Origin: an uncultured Chloroflexota bacterium
GTDB lineage: Bacteria; Chloroflexota; Dehalococcoidia; UBA2979
Reading direction: 5' to 3'
Assembly: GCA_902827055.1 (NCBI GenBank)
Contig: CADEHD010000075.1
Location: forward strand, 1-8,638
DNA: 8,638 nucleotides
Shown here: positions 5,799 to 8,638 of the stretch, piece after piece
Layout of the letters: each line of letters starts with the position of its first letter
How positions within the stretch are numbered: the stretch's first letter is position 1
Notes under the pieces: generated by a model
Databases searched by the model: none
Told to the model about the DNA's origin: nothing
What the model saw: only the letters and a program-made list of their open reading frames with translations
Translations under genes and position numbers: made by a program

Positions 5799-5813
5799 TC
5801 AGGAGTGTTCAGG
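5795..5813 (+). repeat. Imperfect tandem direct repeat
   Basis: AGTGTCAGG (5795-5803) is directly followed by AGTGTTCAGG (5804-5813), identical apart from one inserted T. It overlaps the right arm of the inverted repeat and lies where the -10 of a minus-strand promoter starting from TTGACA would fall. It may be a binding site or chance. Confidence 0.4.
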
Positions 5814-5823
5814 CTACCGCGCC

Positions 5824-5829
5824 TGTCAA
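5824..5829 (-). promoter_or_regulatory. Possible -35 box for the membrane-protein gene
   Basis: A perfect TTGACA is present on the minus strand. With a 17-nt spacer the -10 would be ACTCCT (5801-5806), a poor match that lies in the tandem repeat. Such a promoter could need an activator. Confidence is low. Confidence 0.3.
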
Positions 5830-5852
5830 TGACGAACGGGCGTTGTGCCCCC

Positions 5853-5880
5853 TTCAGACTGGTGCCGCCGTTCCGATACT
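5853..5880 (+). promoter_or_regulatory. Possible weak promoter for the GGDEF-EAL gene
   Basis: TTCAGA (5853-5858), a 16-nt spacer and GATACT (5875-5880) each match the sigma-70-type consensus at four of six positions. This would give a leader of about 50 nt before the GTG at 5941. Confidence 0.25.
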
Positions 5881-5940
5881 TCATACGAGTTGTTGTGGAT
5901 TCCAGGGCAGTCGTGCGCCTCTGCCCGGGCGGGACGCTTC

Positions 5941-8638
5941 GTGACACCCGAGTCGCGCGCAAGCGGGTTGGACCGAGCTGCCATCGTCTGCATGGCGGCC
6001 TTCTCGATCGTGTTCCTCTTCGTCTCGATCGCCCAGCCCATCGATGGGAACGCGCGGCGCCTCTTCTCGGACGTGGCACTTTCCGCGACCACGCTCGCCA
6101 GCGGCCTCCTCACCACCTACTTCGCGTTTCGCATGGACGGCCGCAACCGCCTGAGCTGGGGCCTCCTGGGTATCGGCACCCTGTGCTGGAGCATGGGGAT
6201 GGTGGCGTGGAGCTGGTACGAGCTGGTCGCCGACTTCGAGACGCCGTTCCCGTCGCTGGCGGACCTCGGATACCTGGGGATGATCCCGTTCATGTTCGTC
6301 GGGCTGGTCTCGCTGCCGGCCGGGCGCGTCCCCGTCGAGGGGCGGATCAAGATCGCTCTCGACGCGCTCATCGTCCTCGCAGGTGTGGTCACCCTCGCCT
6401 GGCTCACGTTGCTCGCGCCGCTCTACGCCGACGGCGAGTCGACTGTCCTCGAGCGCGCGATCTCGCTCGCCTACCCGCTCGGCGACCTCGCGCTCCTGGC
6501 GGCTCTTGTCGGTGGGGCCGCTCGAGGCTGGATCGGGCGTCGCGATCCGGCGCTGGCACCGCTCGTTCTTGGTATTGGTGGCCTGATCGTCGCCGACGTC
6601 GGGTTCGCCTGGCTCACACAGCGCGATGCCTACGGCAGCGGCAGCCCGATCGACCTCGGTTGGCCACTTGGCCACATGCTGGTCGCGCTCGCGGCTGGCC
6701 GAGCGCTCTCGCGACCCTCCGCCGGCGCGGCGCGTCCGACAGCCGAGCGGTCGCGCTGGGTCAACGCAGTGCGCCTCACCGCCCCGTACTTCTCGGTCAT
6801 GGTGGCGACGGGGATCGCAGCCGCGACCGTCGCGCCCGAGCTCGGGCTGGAAGACAACGTCGTGATCGCGCTCGCCGGCAGCACCGTGCTGCTCGCGACG
6901 GTGCGCCAGTTCATGACGGTGCGCGAGAACGAGCACCTGAACCGCGAACTCCGCGTGTTCTCCGCCGGCCTCGAGGCGCTCGCGACGGAGCGCACGGAAC
7001 GCCTCGCGCTGCTGCACGACATGGCGTCCGGCCTCGGCGGTGCGAGCTCGCGCCAGTCCTCGACCAACGAGTTCCGCCGTGTCGCGGAGCTGATCAGCCG
7101 CCAGATCGGGGTTGAGCGGGTCGTCATCTTCGAGGCCACTCACCCGGGTGGTCCGCTCGAGCTGCTCGCGGCCAATGAGGACCCCGGACTCACTCCCGAG
7201 ATGACCAGCCTGGCGCTGCGATCGCTGGCTGCTCGCGCGGTGGACGATGGTGTCGCGGTTGCGGGTCCGGCCGAAGCGGACCGCGCCGGTCGTCGCTCCG
7301 GGCTGAGCGTGCCGCTGCCTGGCGCCGTCGCTCCGCTGGGGGCGATCTGCGTCTCGAGTGCGCCCGGCCGGGTGTACGTCGAGGAGGACCAGTACTTCAT
7401 CGAGTCGGTGGCGAACCTCGTGGGACTGACCCTCGAGCGCGTGCACGCCGTCGAAGACCTGCGTCGCGAGCACGCGCAGAGCGTGCAGCTCCTCCGCGCC
7501 GTCCCGTCCGTGCTCATCGGCACGGACGCCAACGAGGTGGTGCACCTCTGGAACCTTGCCGCGGAGGAGACGTTCAACCTGTCGAGCACCGATGTCATCG
7601 GCCGCCCGCTCTCCAGCGTGGGCCTGCCCTGTGACACCGGCGACGTGCAGCGCCGCGTGGCGCGCGCGGTACACGTGGGGACGCCGATCACCGACGACCT
7701 GCGCTTCAGCCGACGCGATGGCACTACGGGCTTCATGAGTCTGACCGTCACCCGTGTCGCCAACGAGAACGGGGAGCCTGCCGGGCACCTGCTGGTCGGC
7801 ACGGACATCACCCAGCGCCGCGAGTTGGAAGAGCAGCTCCGGCACCAGGCGCTGCATGACCCGCTGACCGACCTCGCGAACCGCGCGCTGTTCCGTGACC
7901 GCCTCGAGCACGCCCTCAGCCGCCGTACGGTCGACGACCGCTCGGTGGGGGTGCTGTTCATCGACCTGGACGACTTCAAGGGCGTCAACGACTCCATGGG
8001 GCACCAGGTGGGCGATCGCGTGCTCTCCGCGGCCGGGGCGCGCCTCCATGCAACGCTGCGGCCCACGGACACGCTGGCGCGTCTGGGCGGCGACGAGTTC
8101 GCGGTGCTCCTCGAGGATGTCGACGAGGGCGACGCGGCCCGAGTCGCGCAGACCCTGGTGGAGGAGCTGCGTCACCCGTTCGTCATCGAAGGCCAGGAGG
8201 TGCGCCTCGCGGCCAGCGTGGGTGTGGCCGTGCCGCTCGCCGACGACGAGGACGCCGATGACCTGCTGCGCAACGCTGACATCGCGATGTACGCGGCGAA
8301 GGAGCGCGGCAAGGGGCGCGCCGTCGTGTTCGACGCCACCCTGCACTCCGAGGTGCTCGAGCGCATCGAGATGGAGTCGGATCTGCGCCGGGCGGTCGAG
8401 CGCGGCGAGTTCCGCGTCGAGTACCAGCCGATCGTGGACCTCGCGAGTGGTCAGGCGGTGGGCACTGAGGCGCTGGTTCGCTGGGAGCACCCGCGCCGTG
8501 GGCTCATCTCGCCGATCTGGTTCATCCCTGCCGCCGAGCGCAGCGGACAGGTGTCCGCCATCGACCTCTGGGTCCTGCGCCAGGCGTGCGCCCAGGTTCG
8601 CGAGTGGAACGACCGACTCGGCGACGCCTCGTCCGTGC
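5941..8638 (+). CDS. Membrane-bound GAF-PAS-GGDEF-EAL cyclic-di-GMP signalling protein (3' truncated, 899 aa visible)
   Basis: The reading frame is open from GTG 5941 to the window end without a stop. Residues 1-325 hold about ten membrane helices (near 13-31, 45-63, 71-94, 106-125, 138-160, 173-194, 205-225, 238-256, 281-298, 306-322). A charged helix (323-360), a GAF domain (about 365-505) and a PAS domain (about 518-637, ending GTDITQRRELEEQL) follow. The GGDEF domain spans about 638-800, with HDPLTDLANR, FIDLDDF (metal Asp675) and intact GGDEF at 716-720. The RxxD product-inhibition site (RPTD, 707-710) lies five residues before it. An EAL domain starts near 815 with EALVRW (Glu843) and FIPAAERSG. 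About 170 residues of it, including later metal ligands, lie beyond the window. Diguanylate cyclase activity is therefore likely; phosphodiesterase activity is possible but cannot be judged. The GTG is chosen from GGGCGGGA upstream and its place before helix 1. ATG 5992 would fall inside helix 1 and lacks an SD. Confidence 0.93.
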   Translation, partial: MTPESRASGLDRAAIVCMAAFSIVFLFVSIAQPIDGNARRLFSDVALSATTLASGLLTTYFAFRMDGRNRLSWGLLGIGTLCWSMGMVAWSWYELVADFETPFPSLADLGYLGMIPFMFVGLVSLPAGRVPVEGRIKIALDALIVLAGVVTLAWLTLLAPLYADGESTVLERAISLAYPLGDLALLAALVGGAARGWIGRRDPALAPLVLGIGGLIVADVGFAWLTQRDAYGSGSPIDLGWPLGHMLVALAAGRALSRPSAGAARPTAERSRWVNAVRLTAPYFSVMVATGIAAATVAPELGLEDNVVIALAGSTVLLATVRQFMTVRENEHLNRELRVFSAGLEALATERTERLALLHDMASGLGGASSRQSSTNEFRRVAELISRQIGVERVVIFEATHPGGPLELLAANEDPGLTPEMTSLALRSLAARAVDDGVAVAGPAEADRAGRRSGLSVPLPGAVAPLGAICVSSAPGRVYVEEDQYFIESVANLVGLTLERVHAVEDLRREHAQSVQLLRAVPSVLIGTDANEVVHLWNLAAEETFNLSSTDVIGRPLSSVGLPCDTGDVQRRVARAVHVGTPITDDLRFSRRDGTTGFMSLTVTRVANENGEPAGHLLVGTDITQRRELEEQLRHQALHDPLTDLANRALFRDRLEHALSRRTVDDRSVGVLFIDLDDFKGVNDSMGHQVGDRVLSAAGARLHATLRPTDTLARLGGDEFAVLLEDVDEGDAARVAQTLVEELRHPFVIEGQEVRLAASVGVAVPLADDEDADDLLRNADIAMYAAKERGKGRAVVFDATLHSEVLERIEMESDLRRAVERGEFRVEYQPIVDLASGQAVGTEALVRWEHPRRGLISPIWFIPAAERSGQVSAIDLWVLRQACAQVREWNDRLGDASSV

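Noticed and set aside
5664..7115. A 483-codon plus-strand frame overlapping the N-terminal half of the GGDEF-EAL gene
   Set aside because: It is an Arg-rich out-of-frame shadow of the membrane region, whose true frame gives ten hydrophobic helices.
5881..8490. An 869-codon open frame on the minus strand, antisense to the GGDEF-EAL gene
   Set aside because: The sense frame encodes clear GAF, PAS, GGDEF and EAL domains. The antisense product is an Arg/His/Glu/Asp-rich string without motifs, as expected from the antisense of a GC-rich coding sequence with few stops.
1..8638. CRISPR arrays, insertion sequences, integrases, rRNA or tRNA genes, phage or defence modules
   Set aside because: I found no regularly spaced repeats, terminal inverted repeats with transposase-like ORFs, conserved RNA-gene cores or defence-type domains on either strand.

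Overview
The window is GC-rich throughout, with strong G/C preference at third codon positions, GTG as well as ATG starts and clear Shine-Dalgarno (SD) sequences. It carries housekeeping and metabolic genes with no IS, phage, integrase, CRISPR or RNA-gene signature. The lipoprotein with a Thr-Pro linker, the style of the two alpha/beta-hydrolases and the composition suggest Chloroflexota (perhaps Dehalococcoidia or a relative) or a high-GC actinobacterium. This is a low-confidence inference from style, because no phylogenetic marker is present.

Layout. (1) 2-808 (+) is the C-terminal part of a molybdopterin oxidoreductase of the assimilatory nitrate reductase type, cut by the window start. 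(2) 809-1248 holds a short, SD-supported minus-strand ORF (917-1111). Its TGA is followed by a 7-9 bp hairpin and by 28 more open codons in the same frame. (3) 1249-1923 and 1946-3178 (+) are a compact alpha/beta-hydrolase and an ATP-grasp ligase, 22 nt apart and probably cotranscribed. (4) 3191-3826 (-) is an NfuA-type Fe-S carrier, convergent with the ligase. It is divergent from 3934-4677 (+), a second alpha/beta-hydrolase. (5) A long GC-rich hairpin (4687-4719) separates that hydrolase from a convergent lipoprotein gene (4734-5192, -). Upstream of the lipoprotein, on the same strand, is a small three-helix membrane protein (5310-5738, -). (6) A roughly 200-nt divergent promoter region (5739-5940) with an inverted repeat and a tandem repeat leads into a large (+) gene from 5941. 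That gene runs off the window end and encodes about ten membrane helices, then GAF, PAS, GGDEF and EAL domains, a predicted cyclic-di-GMP sensor/turnover protein.

Functional picture. The only probable operons are the hydrolase/ATP-grasp pair and possibly the membrane protein/lipoprotein pair. The Fe-S carrier could supply clusters to enzymes such as the neighbouring molybdoenzyme, but it is not in an operon with it. I see no clear evidence of a large undescribed system. The points most worth a second look are the minus-strand small ORF with its in-frame TGA plus hairpin, the unnamed 10-helix sensor in front of GAF-PAS-GGDEF-EAL, and the cap-reduced hydrolase paired with an ATP-grasp enzyme.
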